DNA of 64,000 bases from Streptomyces qaidamensis (GCF_001611795.1 NZ_CP015098.1:8308001-8372000), one strand, 5' to 3'. Counted from the first letter of the stretch, positions 35,770 to 45,644 are shown. Made by a program: numbers and translations. Notes: generated from the sequence alone by a model not told the origin.

Positions 35770-37233
35770 ATGAGAGCGTGTGTGGTCGGGGCCGGCCCCG
35801 GGGGAATCGTCGCCGCCAAGGTGCTGCTGGAGAACGGCTTCGACGTCACGGTCTTCGACAAGTACCAGCAGGTCGGCGGGATCTGGTCATCAGAGGGCTG
35901 CTATGACGGGCTGGCCAACCAGTCCGCGCTCCACATCTTCGAGTTCGCGGACCTGCCCAACCGCTTGCACTTCGCCAGCGCGGTGGACACGCAACGCTAC
36001 CTGGAGAAGTACGCGGAGACCTTCGGTGTGCTGGACCGCGTCCGGCCCGGTACCGAGGTGATCTCCATCCGGCCGGTGGAGGGGCCCGGGCGGGTGGGCG
36101 CCTCCGGCTGGTCGGTCGACTCCCGGCCCACCGGGGACAAGGCGGCGGACGTTCATCGCGAGACATTCGACTATGTCGTTGTCGCCAGTGGAGCTCATCA
36201 TCATGCCCAAATGCCCGAGCTGCCCGGGCGTGAGTCGTTCCGCAGGACCGTGCTGCACTCCAACGAGGTGCGGGCCGGGACATTCGCCGGCCGGCGCGTG
36301 GTCGTCGTGGGCGGCGGCAAGTCCGCATTGGACTTGATCACCCGCGCCGCACACGAGGCGGCCTCAGCCACGATCGTGCAGCGCAAGGTGAACTGGATGA
36401 TCCCCGAGCGGTTCCTGCTCGGTCTGGTCAACTACAAGTGGATCCTGTTCACCCGGCTCGGTGAGGCGCTCCTGCCCCGCTACCACGATCCGGCCTGCGT
36501 CCGTCCGATCGACCGCATCGACGAGCGGGTCAAGCGGGCTCTGTGGTGGCTCATCACCCGCGACGTGCTGCTTTCCACCGGGCTGTACCGGCTGCCGAGG
36601 CAACTGCGGCCCGCTCACGCGCTCCCCTTCCATCTGGCCCACGCGGGAGTGATGCCGCGCGGCTACGTGCGGGCCGTCCGCCGCGGCCTGATCGCCCCCA
36701 AGGTCAGTGCCGTCGAGGCATATACCGACAAGGGGCTCCGACTGGCGACCGGCGAGGAAGTGGCGGCAGACGTCATCGTGTTCGCCACAGGGCACCACAA
36801 AGTCTTCCCGTTCCTGGACTCGAGCGTGCGCGTGCACGATGACGACGGGCGGCTGCGGCTCTACCGAGGCATCGTGCCACCCGGCGCCGACCGGCTCGGG
36901 TTCGTCGGTTTCCGGCAGGTGTTCAACAACATCATGGGCATGGAACTCACCGCGCACTGGCTGACCAGCCATTTCCGGGCGACGCTGCGCACCACCCCGG
37001 ACGAGCAGGGGATGCGGGAGGCCATCGACGCTCGCCTGGCCTGGCAGGAGCAGGTACTGCCAGGCTCCGGCGGCTACGACTTCGGCCCCTACGACATCCA
37101 CTGCGCGGACGAACTCCTGCACGACATGGGGTTGCCATCCCGCCGCGCCGACAACCTGCTGGCCGAATACCTGCTTCCCGGCGGAGTGGCACACCGCTAC
37201 GCGGGCCTGACTCGATCGAGTTCGGCGAAATGA
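35770..37233 (+). CDS. Flavin-containing monooxygenase
   Basis: A 487-residue FMO/Baeyer-Villiger-like enzyme. ATG 35770 after a GGGAG site. FAD motif VVGAGPGGIVAAKVLLENG at the N terminus, an FMO-like SGAHHHAQMPELPG segment, a second NADP motif VVVVGGGKSALDLI, and the FATGHHKVFPFL block. The C terminus (NIIMGMELTAHWL) is typical of FMOs acting on hydrophobic substrates. It lies just upstream of two prenyl synthases in the same direction, so it may oxidise a terpenoid or lipid product. Confidence 0.85.
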   Translation: MRACVVGAGPGGIVAAKVLLENGFDVTVFDKYQQVGGIWSSEGCYDGLANQSALHIFEFADLPNRLHFASAVDTQRYLEKYAETFGVLDRVRPGTEVISIRPVEGPGRVGASGWSVDSRPTGDKAADVHRETFDYVVVASGAHHHAQMPELPGRESFRRTVLHSNEVRAGTFAGRRVVVVGGGKSALDLITRAAHEAASATIVQRKVNWMIPERFLLGLVNYKWILFTRLGEALLPRYHDPACVRPIDRIDERVKRALWWLITRDVLLSTGLYRLPRQLRPAHALPFHLAHAGVMPRGYVRAVRRGLIAPKVSAVEAYTDKGLRLATGEEVAADVIVFATGHHKVFPFLDSSVRVHDDDGRLRLYRGIVPPGADRLGFVGFRQVFNNIMGMELTAHWLTSHFRATLRTTPDEQGMREAIDARLAWQEQVLPGSGGYDFGPYDIHCADELLHDMGLPSRRADNLLAEYLLPGGVAHRYAGLTRSSSAK

Positions 37234-37490
37234 ATGCAGAGCATGAGCGGCCCGACGCTCGGCGAGCCGCTGCCGAGGAACGCCCACAAGTGTGGGTGAT
37301 CGAAGTCAGGGAGGTGACCACGCCGAGCGTGCTCTTCAGCGGTGTGGGTCGTTGGACGGATCATGCAGACCAAATGGGTGACGCGGACAGTCAGCGGCCT
37401 CGGCTGTCGTCAGAGCCCTGAGTCAGGGGACAGCTATCGCCCATTGTCGTCCGTCCGCATGAAGCTGGCTCCCCTGGTTGGGAGTGGTGA

Positions 37491-38570
37491 GTGGTGACGT
37501 CGGGTGTGGTCGACGCGCAAGCGATCGACCTGTGCGCGGTGCAGCGCCAGGTTGATGCGGTGCTTGAAAGCTTCTTGGCCGAGAAGGTTCGTGCGGCGGC
37601 CGGCCGGGGGCATCCGCCGGAGGTGGTGGAGACCGTGCGCGACTTCCTGGCGGCCGGCGGGAAGCGGATCCGGGCGCTTTTGTGCGTGGTGGGCTGGCAC
37701 GCCTCCGGTGGCCATGGCGATGTGACATCGGCGGTTCGGGTGGCGGCGTCGCTGGAATTGTTCGTGGCCTTCGCGCTCATCCACGACGACATCATGGACG
37801 ACTCGGCCAGCCGCCGCGGGCGGCCCGCGGTCCACCGTGTGATGCGTGCCCGGCTGGGAGGTGGCGAGCGGGCCGAGCGGCTGGGTGCGGGCGGCGCGTT
37901 GCTGGTGGGCAACCTGGCCCTGATGTGGGCGCAGGAGCTGCTGCACACCGCTCCGATCGAGTCCGGCCGGCAGCGGCTTGTCCATGGGCTGTATGACGCG
38001 ATGCTGGAAGAGGTGATGTACGGGCAGTACCTGGACGTCATGGGCACGGGCCGTGGCGCTGATGACGTCGAGGCGGCCTTACGGATCATCCGCTACAAGA
38101 CCGCCACCGCGACGATCGAGCGGCCCCTGCAATTGGGGGCTGCTGTCGCCGGGGCCGATGACGCCACGATGGAGGTCTTCACCGGGCTGGGCTTGCCGCT
38201 GGGGGAGGCGTTCCAGCTGAGGGATGACCTGCTGGACGTCTTCGGAAGCCCGGACGGCGCATGCGCTCCGGGCCTGAGCGACCTGCGGGAGGGCAAGCGG
38301 ACGGTTCTGCTGGCCCTGGGCCTGCAGAATGCTGACCTGGTCCAGCGGGCGCGGCTTGATCGGCTGGTGGGCCGGGCCGACCTGGAGGAGCGTGACGCGG
38401 CGGAGATCCGGGACATCCTGTTCGCGACGGGGGCGCGCGAGGAGACCGAGCGGATGATCACTTCCCGCTACGAACACGTCCTGCGCGTCCTGGACGGGGC
38501 CGGCTTCCCGCCGTCCGCGGATCGTGCTCTGCGTGGGCTGGCGGTCAAGGCCACCCAGTACACTTCCTGA
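37491..38570 (+). CDS. Polyprenyl diphosphate synthase (GGPP-like)
   Basis: A 359-residue trans-prenyltransferase. GTG 37491 (or 37494) follows a GGGAG site. GGKRIRALLCVVG is near residue 56, the first Asp-rich motif DDIMD is at 99-103 and the second, DDLLD, at 245-249. The residues before the first motif are FALIH, with Phe at position -5. By the usual product-length rule for DDxxD-type synthases this suggests a C20 product, though that is inference. It condenses IPP with an allylic diphosphate. A second, different synthase follows 91 bp later. Confidence 0.9.
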   Translation: MVTSGVVDAQAIDLCAVQRQVDAVLESFLAEKVRAAAGRGHPPEVVETVRDFLAAGGKRIRALLCVVGWHASGGHGDVTSAVRVAASLELFVAFALIHDDIMDDSASRRGRPAVHRVMRARLGGGERAERLGAGGALLVGNLALMWAQELLHTAPIESGRQRLVHGLYDAMLEEVMYGQYLDVMGTGRGADDVEAALRIIRYKTATATIERPLQLGAAVAGADDATMEVFTGLGLPLGEAFQLRDDLLDVFGSPDGACAPGLSDLREGKRTVLLALGLQNADLVQRARLDRLVGRADLEERDAAEIRDILFATGAREETERMITSRYEHVLRVLDGAGFPPSADRALRGLAVKATQYTS

Positions 38571-38661
38571 CCCTGCTGCGACCGCGGCCCTAGGGCACCA
38601 AACGTCAATCGTCGCACGTCTACAGCGGTGTCACCCGACTCCCGAGCAGGAAGAACTCGCG

Positions 38662-39732
38662 ATGACCGAGCAGGTTCTCGATCGTGTCTCTGGATATGAG
38701 CGCTGGTTCAACACGCTCTTCGAGGAGTACTTCGACACGTTGAGCGTCGGGCTGGGTGCGCCGTCGTTCAGCCGTTTCACTCCGGAGTGCCTGCGGTTGC
38801 TGCGGGAGTTGTCCTTGCGGGGCGGGAAGCGGATGCGGGTCGTTTTGCTGCATGAGGCGGCGCGTCTGGTGACGGAGGAGCCGGTCGAGGGGCTGGAGGC
38901 TGCGGCGCTGAGTGTCGAGCTGCTGCAGACTCACGGCCTGGTGCACGACGATCTCATCGACGACAGCCCCACCCGCCGCGGCGGCCCGTCCACTTACTAC
39001 GCCTACCGTGAGCGGTTTCCTGCCCGGCCGCAGGCGGCCCTTGGTCTGACCGTGCTCGCGGGGGACCTTGCCCTCGCCCTGTCGCTGCGGGTGCTGCTGG
39101 AGGCGAAGGTGCCTGTGGCGGTGCGGCAGGCGATGATCGAGGTGCAGACGCGGGCGGCGGCCGACACGTTCGTGGGCCAGATCGTGGATCTGGAACGCGA
39201 CTTCGCCGCCGCGCCGGGCGAGGAGGTCCTGCACTGCGTGGCCGACTACAAGTCCGCCCGCTACTCGGTTCTCGCGCCTCTGCAGCTCGGGCTCCTGGCC
39301 GCTGGCGAGCAGCCGGCGCTCTTCGAGAAGGAGCTGCGGGAGTATGCGCGGCTGGTGGGGATCTGCGGGCAGATGCGCGACGACTACCTGGATCTGTTCG
39401 GGGACGCATCCGTCATGGGCAAGCCGACAGGCACCGACATCCGCGACGGCAAGCACAGCTACACGGTCAGTGTCTTGCTGGCGGCCGTCGACGACGCCGA
39501 GCGTCGCGTGGTGGAGGCCGCGCTCGGCGATCCGTCTTGCCTGACGGAGACCATCGCCGCCGTTCGGGAGATCGGGGAGCGCCGTGGTGTGCCGGGCAGG
39601 ATGCAGGCGGACATGCGCCGCTGTGCGGAGCAGGCCACCGAGGTGGCCGCCGGCTGGCGGTCACGGTGGCGGGAGGAAGCGGTCACCTTCTTCGAACACC
39701 TGCCGCTGTGGAGCGTCAACCGCACCCGGTGA
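38662..39732 (+). CDS. Polyprenyl diphosphate synthase, second copy
   Basis: A 356-residue trans-prenyltransferase, ATG 38662 after AGGAAG. First Asp-rich motif DDLID at residues 96-100, second DDYLD at 240-244, with RGGKRMRVVLL upstream. The residues before the first motif are HGLVH, smaller and less aromatic than in the neighbour, so the chain-length pocket differs. Both genes keep all catalytic aspartates, so a catalytic plus non-catalytic subunit pair is unlikely. They may form different chain lengths or a mixed dimer. Confidence 0.9.
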   Translation: MTEQVLDRVSGYERWFNTLFEEYFDTLSVGLGAPSFSRFTPECLRLLRELSLRGGKRMRVVLLHEAARLVTEEPVEGLEAAALSVELLQTHGLVHDDLIDDSPTRRGGPSTYYAYRERFPARPQAALGLTVLAGDLALALSLRVLLEAKVPVAVRQAMIEVQTRAAADTFVGQIVDLERDFAAAPGEEVLHCVADYKSARYSVLAPLQLGLLAAGEQPALFEKELREYARLVGICGQMRDDYLDLFGDASVMGKPTGTDIRDGKHSYTVSVLLAAVDDAERRVVEAALGDPSCLTETIAAVREIGERRGVPGRMQADMRRCAEQATEVAAGWRSRWREEAVTFFEHLPLWSVNRTR

Positions 39733-39749
39733 CCGGCCCGTTCAGACGC

Positions 39750-41039
39750 CTACGGGGTGCTGCCCTGGGGTGGCGGGGCCGAGCGCGTCAGCTCCGTGAC
39801 GGCCTGGCGCCAGCGTTCGGGAAGGCTGTCGGCGCCGGGAAGGGCGGTGTCGATGCGGAAGGAGACGCTGGTGGTCTCTTCGTACGTCGCCGCCACGACG
39901 GCCAGGGGGACGCCGGGCGGGCAGCACATGATGGGGTCGATGCGGTGCACTGCCGCCTCGCCGTAGTGCAGAGGCTGACGCACCACGAGGTAGGAGGCGC
40001 AGATGGTGAGCCGGCCCGGGACGGTGCTCGCGTCCACGAGAAGCTGGAGCAGTCGTCGGGGAAGCCGGGTGAGGGCCGCTCTCAGCACCGTCTTGTGTCC
40101 GGCGGACTTCAGCACAGAGGTGACGGCCCGCGTGCGCGCCAGGCGCCGCTCCACCGGCATGGTGCCGCCGGGCAGATCGATCCGGGACAGAAACAGCCGG
40201 TTGCCGGGGACCGCGACTTCGTCGGGCGTGCGCACGTTGACGGGAACCATCACAGGGATCGTCGTGCCAGTGGCGCGGGGCCAAGCGTCCTTGGCCCACT
40301 GGGTGATCGCGTGGACCACAGCGGTGAGGTAGACATCGTTGATGCTGGCCCCGCCGTCGCGGGCCGCGGCGCGCAGACCGGCGGAGGGAGCCTGGGCCCA
40401 CAGCAGGTGGCGGCGGCTCGACAGCGGATGCGAGGCCGATTGCCACAGGCGGTGCTGGCGCGCGTGGCGCAGCAGGCTCACGGTGCTGCGGGCGGTTTGG
40501 CGCAGGCCGGCCCGCGGGGGCCGGGAGGCGTCCCGGGCGGGCGCAGGGAGTTGGTGAGGCAGCGCCCGCGGACCGAACAGTGCATCCAGCACCGCGACGA
40601 TGTTGGCGCCGTCCTGAACGGCGTGGTGGCTGAGGTAGAGCAGAGCGAACCCGTCGGGCACGTGACCGTGCAGAAGGATCATGCGCCAGGCCGGGGCTTC
40701 CTCCGGCCACGGCTCTCTCAGCGCGTGACACACTGCCGTCTCGAGAGCCTCCGGATCGCCGCCGGCGTGCTGGGCGCGGACGTGCCGGGTCATGTCCGGG
40801 TCCGCTGGCATCCACCGTGCGGTCGGTCCGTTGCCGGTCAGGACGTGCGTCAGACAGGGCAGGCCGTCCAGATGGGCGGTGACGTACTCGCGCAGGCCGG
40901 CGAGATCGGGCACAGCGCCGGTCAGGTGCAGTACTGCCCCGATCCTCGCGTTGGCGTCCGGATGCTCCGCAAGCTCTTCAGCCTTGACCAGGACGAGATC
41001 GGCGGGGCTGGGAGCCAGAAATGGGTTCATGCCCATCAC
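39750..41039 (-). CDS. Wax ester synthase/diacylglycerol acyltransferase-like protein
   Basis: A 429-residue protein of the WS/DGAT/condensation-like fold. The catalytic motif HHAVQDG is at residues 138-144 and a C-terminal half with the DUF1298-like block (PGRLTICASYLVVRQP ... PIMCCPPGVPLAVVAATYEE, abbreviated) is present. Known relatives join acyl-CoA to long alcohols or diacylglycerol. The GTG at 41039 overlaps the PAP2 stop; ATG at 41036 or 41030 are options. Next to prenyl synthases and a lipid phosphatase, a prenol could be the acceptor, which is inference. Confidence 0.8.
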   Translation of the reverse strand: MMGMNPFLAPSPADLVLVKAEELAEHPDANARIGAVLHLTGAVPDLAGLREYVTAHLDGLPCLTHVLTGNGPTARWMPADPDMTRHVRAQHAGGDPEALETAVCHALREPWPEEAPAWRMILLHGHVPDGFALLYLSHHAVQDGANIVAVLDALFGPRALPHQLPAPARDASRPPRAGLRQTARSTVSLLRHARQHRLWQSASHPLSSRRHLLWAQAPSAGLRAAARDGGASINDVYLTAVVHAITQWAKDAWPRATGTTIPVMVPVNVRTPDEVAVPGNRLFLSRIDLPGGTMPVERRLARTRAVTSVLKSAGHKTVLRAALTRLPRRLLQLLVDASTVPGRLTICASYLVVRQPLHYGEAAVHRIDPIMCCPPGVPLAVVAATYEETTSVSFRIDTALPGADSLPERWRQAVTELTRSAPPPQGSTP

Positions 41040-41707
41040 CTCACGAGGTCGAAGACGGGTGAGCTGACGGCCGCGCCGATGAGGAACCCGACGCTGACCT
41101 GGCCGGCGGTGTGGCAGCGCAGCCGGATGCGGGACCAGCCGATCAGCACCACCACGGGAGCCAGCACGAGCAACCAGGGGCCGAAGACCGTTGCGAGAAT
41201 GGCGAGGGCGCCGGAGGCGACGGCGGAGTGCACCGACACCTTCCAGAAGAAGGTGATCACCAGCAGGGCGAGCAGAACGGCGACCATCGCCGCCACCAGG
41301 GCCGTCACCTCGACGGGAGCATCCAGCCCATACAGCAGTGCGGTACCGATGATGACCGAGGCCATCACCCCTGGGGCAGCCACAATGCGGTCCTGCCGCC
41401 GCCGCACATGCCGGTCTCCCCAGTACTGGCGGTGCTCGCCGAACCGAAGGATCAACGTAGGCAGCACCGCGGTGAACACCGCCGCGATCACGCCCCAGCC
41501 GATGCCGGCCCAGCCGTCGGCGTGCCAGCCCAGCAGCGGGGCCAGGAGCAGCATCCAGTTCCGGGGCTCGCCGCCGTCACTGAGCAGCCACGCCCAGCGC
41601 GCCTCCGTTCGAGGCACCAACTCCTGCACCCCCAGGCGCCCTTGGCCGGGCGGCGCGGCTGATGCGACCGGTGAAGCAGCCGAAGCCGCAGCCTCGTCGT
41701 CCGGCAC
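41036..41707 (-). CDS. PAP2-superfamily phosphatase
   Basis: A 223-residue membrane protein with about five hydrophobic helices. The PAP2 signature is partly visible: KVSVHSA (second motif) and SRIRLRCHTAGQVSVG (third motif with the catalytic His). The classical first motif KxxxxxxRP is degenerate in this reading (RHVRRRQDRIVAAPG). By family it would dephosphorylate a lipid or prenyl diphosphate at the membrane. It overlaps the acyltransferase gene, so the two are probably co-translated. Confidence 0.82.
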   Translation of the reverse strand: MPDDEAAASAASPVASAAPPGQGRLGVQELVPRTEARWAWLLSDGGEPRNWMLLLAPLLGWHADGWAGIGWGVIAAVFTAVLPTLILRFGEHRQYWGDRHVRRRQDRIVAAPGVMASVIIGTALLYGLDAPVEVTALVAAMVAVLLALLVITFFWKVSVHSAVASGALAILATVFGPWLLVLAPVVVLIGWSRIRLRCHTAGQVSVGFLIGAAVSSPVFDLVR

Positions 41708-41789
41708 CCTGAAAGCCCCCGTCCCTCACATGGTCACGCTGTCGCCGTGCGCGGCGTTCATCGCCCAAACGACCCTCGCACCGGGCCGG

Positions 41790-42605
41790 TCACGACACCG
41801 GCGCAGCATGCTCGACGCCCGTCGACGCTGCCCTGGCCCCCGCGCGCGGGAGGCGGGTGCGGGTCCGGGCGGCGAAGACGGTAATGCCCAGCGCAGCTAT
41901 GCCCACCGCCCAGCCTCCCCCCAGCAGCAGACAACTGGCCGGCACCACCCGCAGACCGGCGGCAGCCACAGAGGTCTGCACCGCGGCGTAGGCCGGCAGC
42001 AAACGCACCACGAGACTGTCCGCGTCCGGGTTGATCAGCGGGTTCTGCAGCACCAGATCAATAGAACTGATCATGATGGCGAGAAACATGCCGGCCAGCT
42101 CGCTGCGCACCACGGCCGCCAGCACCATCCCGATACCGCCGTAGACCAGGGCGCCGGTGAACATACCCGCGGCGAGCACCAGGGGCTGCTCAGGCCGCCA
42201 GAACAAATGCATCCACGCGGTGGTGTAGGCAGCGACCACGGCCGAGACCAGAAGGAGCGCACTGCACTTGGCGAGCGCGAGACCCGACCGGGGAAAGCCA
42301 GCGCGTACCAGGCGCTGATCGAACGGCGCGGAGCGGACTGTGGCGACGAACATCATGAACGCGATGACCAGCGACAGGGCCTGCAGCGCACCGTTGATCT
42401 GGAGCAGGATGTTGCCGTCCATGACCACCGTGCGGCCGACCGGACGAATCCGAAACCGCAAGGGGGCAGACTCCACCACCGTGAACGCCAGCGTGGTCCA
42501 CAGCGGCACGAACAAGACCACGATGAGCAGCGCCAGCCGGTTACGGGCCTGCTCGATCAGCGCGAACCGCAAGGCCGTACGGAAGCAGGACCACCACCGC
42601 GTCAT
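41790..42605 (-). CDS. ABC-2 type transporter permease
   Basis: A 271-residue permease with about six membrane helices: residues about 23-43, 72-95, 110-130, 145-165, 170-190 and 227-250. It is co-directional with and overlaps the ATPase gene (ATGA at 42602-42605). Such permeases export lipids, antibiotics or polymers. Clustering with lipid-modifying enzymes points to a hydrophobic export substrate. Confidence 0.85.
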   Translation of the reverse strand: MTRWWSCFRTALRFALIEQARNRLALLIVVLFVPLWTTLAFTVVESAPLRFRIRPVGRTVVMDGNILLQINGALQALSLVIAFMMFVATVRSAPFDQRLVRAGFPRSGLALAKCSALLLVSAVVAAYTTAWMHLFWRPEQPLVLAAGMFTGALVYGGIGMVLAAVVRSELAGMFLAIMISSIDLVLQNPLINPDADSLVVRLLPAYAAVQTSVAAAGLRVVPASCLLLGGGWAVGIAALGITVFAARTRTRLPRAGARAASTGVEHAAPVS

Positions 42606-43258
42606 ACCGCTGCCCTCCCCGGTTCGGTCTGCTCCGTCTCCTGCAGTACGCCAGCCTCAAGGCGGTACAGGGTGTCCAGGCGGGAGGCGTCGTAGGCAAG
42701 GTGGGAGACCACCAGTACCGCGCAGCCCCGGTCCCGCAAGTCGGCTGCCAAATCCCAGAACCGCAGGTAGGTCTCCCAGTCGAAGCCCTGATACGGCTCG
42801 TCCAAGAGCAGCACCTGAGGGTCGTGCATCAGGGCGAGGACCAGGTTGAGTTTCTGGCGTGTGCCGCCGCTGAGCGCGCCCACCCGTTCGTGCCGGTAGT
42901 CGCTGAAGTTCAACCGCTCCAACAGCTCTAAGGACCTGGTCAGGCTGCTGATGCCGTAGGCGGCCTGGAAGAACTGCAAGTGCTGCTCGACGGTGAAAGC
43001 CTGGTGAAGCACGGTGTCCTGCGGGCAACAGCCCAGCAGGCCGGCCCGCTCCACTACACCGCCATCAGCGACGAGATCTCCGGCCAGGATGCGCAGCAGG
43101 GTGCTCTTACCGGCGCCGTTCTCACCGACGACGCCCACCAGTTGACCCGCAGAAAGGTCAAGCGACACTCCGCGCAGGACAGGACGCTGCCGGTAGCCCT
43201 TCCGCACACCTCGCACCCGCAGCACCGGGTCAAGCGAGCTCACCACTGCACCCTCCAC
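42602..43258 (-). CDS. ABC transporter ATP-binding protein
   Basis: A 218-residue ATPase. Walker A GENGAGKST, signature ALSGGTRQKLNLVLAL, Walker B VLLLDEPYQGFD and the switch His in VSHLAYD. The GTG at 43258 is the longest start; a GTG four codons in (VVSSLD) is possible. It is the first gene of the minus-strand unit ATPase-permease-PAP2-acyltransferase. An exporter is likely, since no substrate-binding protein is encoded nearby. Confidence 0.92.
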   Translation of the reverse strand: MEGAVVSSLDPVLRVRGVRKGYRQRPVLRGVSLDLSAGQLVGVVGENGAGKSTLLRILAGDLVADGGVVERAGLLGCCPQDTVLHQAFTVEQHLQFFQAAYGISSLTRSLELLERLNFSDYRHERVGALSGGTRQKLNLVLALMHDPQVLLLDEPYQGFDWETYLRFWDLAADLRDRGCAVLVVSHLAYDASRLDTLYRLEAGVLQETEQTEPGRAAV

Positions 43259-44629
43259 ATAGCTGCGCCCCCCGGCTCAGAAGTTCTCGAGCCCTCTGTC
43301 CGACCGAACGCAGTCACGTTCTCGGCTTCCATCGGTCCTCCAGCTCACTCAAGGACCGGCGATGCCTGGATCGGGCTCAGTCCTGCAACGATCACGGCAG
43401 CCCACAGGACACGAATGGATACACGTCGGCTCGGTGCTGATTGGGTGCGTTCGACGAGGGCGAGATGGGTCGGACCGGGGAGTCACGTCGGGCAGCGCCA
43501 CGCCCTCTTCACCACTTCTCTGGACGCACCGCAGCCCACACTGAGCCCATATCTGGGGACGTGGTAGCGACAGGGCCACGGCGGCCTTGCTCGCCCGGAC
43601 TTGCAGCACGGAGACCCACAGCCTTTCCCGAGCGGGCGTCGGGTCTGAATTGGCTGGGCGCAGGGCTGTGTGGTTCGTCCCATTGTGCCCTCGTGCTGGC
43701 TGTGAGTGGCTGCCTGCGCTCTTGATCGCCTGACGTGTTGACGATCACGGACTCCCGGGAACCCCGGCGAGCGGCGGCTCCTCGGGCGCCGCGTGGTGGA
43801 GGACCAGAGTCGCCAGGGCCTTCACGTCGCCCAGCACCACCTCCAAAGGCACTCCGGCCGGCCCGTACAGCGGCCAGTGCACCGTGCGGCCGGGGTCCTG
43901 GAGGAGGGTGTCGATGAGGCGTTGCGTCTGTGCCAGGGCCCCGTCGGTAGCGATCGCGGTGACCGGGGTGCCGGCCAGTAGGCGGCCGCGAGGTCCACGT
44001 AGTGGGTAACCCGGTCGGGATTCCTGCGGTGGACCTACCAACTGCTTCCGGGCTTCGGGCTGTCGGGGGCTCTCTGAGCTTCGCTCGGCTCCTTGGCCCT
44101 GCGACGTATCCGGTGAAACACCGCGGACTCCGGCTCAGGCTCCGGCACTCCGAAGCCGGGCGGGGCCTGGCCCTGCAGCTGCGCGTACAGCTCGGCATTT
44201 CCGTCAAACGCTCGACGGCCGCATCCTGTGCCGCGAACCCGGACTCCTCCAACTGCCGCCCGGCCGCCGACCGATACCAAATCCTGTACGGGTGGGGACA
44301 CTTCGACCACCACGACCGCGGATGCTGCGCGCAGGATTCGCTATGTTCTGGAACTGGTCGGGCGGACGCAGGAGGAGATCGAACAGGCGCGGCGGGGCTG
44401 GATGGCAGGGTCGCGGTTCGGCGAGGTGAAGGGGTACGACGGGGCTCCACTGCCCGCGCCGGAGCTGCCGCCGGTGCCGTTGAAACCGCGGGGAAGAGTG
44501 CGCTGACCTGCGGAAACGGGTCAGCGTTGGTGGCCGCGTGGCGGGAGGTGGTCGGGTAACTCCTGGGCAGCTGCGGCAGGACTCTTGCTGACCTGATGCA
44601 GACCTTGCTGACGCCTTGTCAGGCTCGTG
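43259..44629. other. Gene-poor region with decayed coding fragments
   Basis: No intact gene. On the minus strand at 43745-44041 a frame reads GTPVTAIATDGALAQTQRL, then DPGRTVHWPLYGPAGVPLEV and LGDVKALATLVLHHA; its upstream part continues in a different frame (RVTHYVDLAA), so it is broken. On the plus strand at about 44300-44506 a frame reads AARRIRYVLELVGRTQEEIE to a stop after PLKPRGRVR. Neither family was recognised. Confidence 0.4.
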
Positions 44630-44667
44630 GGCGGCAGTCTGAGGTATAGATCGTCCGGCAGGGGCGG
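44630..44667. repeat. Direct repeat flanking the GNAT gene, left copy
   Basis: A 38-bp sequence beginning GGCGGCAGTCTGAGG. It matches the copy at 45645-45682 in 33 of 38 positions, in the same orientation, one on each side of the acetyltransferase gene. Confidence 0.6.
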
Positions 44668-44758
44668 AGCAGAAGCTCTTGGTCGGGCCGCTGCGGGAGC
44701 AGCGGTCGGCCCGGTTAATCGGTTGCGGACCTTCGGGGTGGAGTGTCTGATCCCGGCT

Positions 44759-45625
44759 ATGACGATTGTGCTGGGTACGCCGACCGTCGACGGGGTACGC
44801 GAGGCCATGGCCGCGCTGCGGGAGTGGCAGTACGACGAAGCACCGATGCAGTTGCATTCCGGGGACATCGGCTGGAACTACCGGTTCGGAACGGCCGAGA
44901 CGGCCGCGGCGGTCCGGACCTGGAGTCGGGACGGGCGAATTCTCGCGGTCGGGATGCTCGACTCGCCTTCGCTGGTGCGGATGACGGTCGCTCCGGACAC
45001 TTTCCAGGATGAGGACTTGGCGCGGCGGCTCGTCGAGGACTTGTCGCTGCCTGAGCGCGGCGTACTGCGGGAAGGAGCGGTGTGCATCGAGGCGCCGCTG
45101 GGCCTGCTGCTTCACGACCTGTTGAGCAAGGAGGGCTGGGGCGTCGACGAGCCGTGGACGCCGCTCTTCCGCGACCTCACCGAGCCGGTGGAGGACCCCG
45201 GCGTGCGGATCGAGTCGATCGGCCCGGAGCAGGCGCAGGACTTCGCCGACGTCCTGCGGTCGGCGTTCAACACCTCTCGGCCTACGCGCGAGTACTGGCA
45301 CGCGATGTCGGCGGGACCGTTCTACGCCGACGCCCGCTGCCTGGGCGCCTATGACGACCGGGGCAGCGTGGCGGCGGTGGTGACGGTGTGGTCGGCCGGC
45401 CCGGGGAAGCCGGGGCTCGTCGAGCCGATGGGCGTCCACGAGAACCACCGTGGTCGCGGCTATGGTCGGGCGATCACCGTGGCCGGGGCGGCCGCGTTGC
45501 GGGAGATGGGCTCGTCGAGCGTACGTGTGTGCACGCCGAGTTCCAACGTCGGCGGCGTCGCCACGTACAAGGCGGCCGGGTTCGAGGTGCGGCCGGAGGT
45601 GCGGGACCGGATCCGGACGGCCTGA
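44759..45625 (+). CDS. GNAT-family N-acetyltransferase
   Basis: A 288-residue protein starting at ATG 44759 (MTIVLGTPTV). The C-terminal GNAT domain has the acetyl-CoA loop ENHRGRGYGRAITVAG followed by VRVCTPSSNVGGVATYKAAGF. The N-terminal half looks like a degenerate GNAT-like domain. Substrate unknown. It is bracketed by two imperfect direct repeats. Confidence 0.82.
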   Translation: MTIVLGTPTVDGVREAMAALREWQYDEAPMQLHSGDIGWNYRFGTAETAAAVRTWSRDGRILAVGMLDSPSLVRMTVAPDTFQDEDLARRLVEDLSLPERGVLREGAVCIEAPLGLLLHDLLSKEGWGVDEPWTPLFRDLTEPVEDPGVRIESIGPEQAQDFADVLRSAFNTSRPTREYWHAMSAGPFYADARCLGAYDDRGSVAAVVTVWSAGPGKPGLVEPMGVHENHRGRGYGRAITVAGAAALREMGSSSVRVCTPSSNVGGVATYKAAGFEVRPEVRDRIRTA

Positions 45626-45644
45626 CGCCGGGGCTGCTCGGCAA

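Noticed and set aside
41036..41707. PAP2 protein as a membrane terpene cyclase
   Set aside because: The PAP2 motifs fit a phosphatase; nothing resembles the Asp-rich motifs of UbiA-type cyclases.
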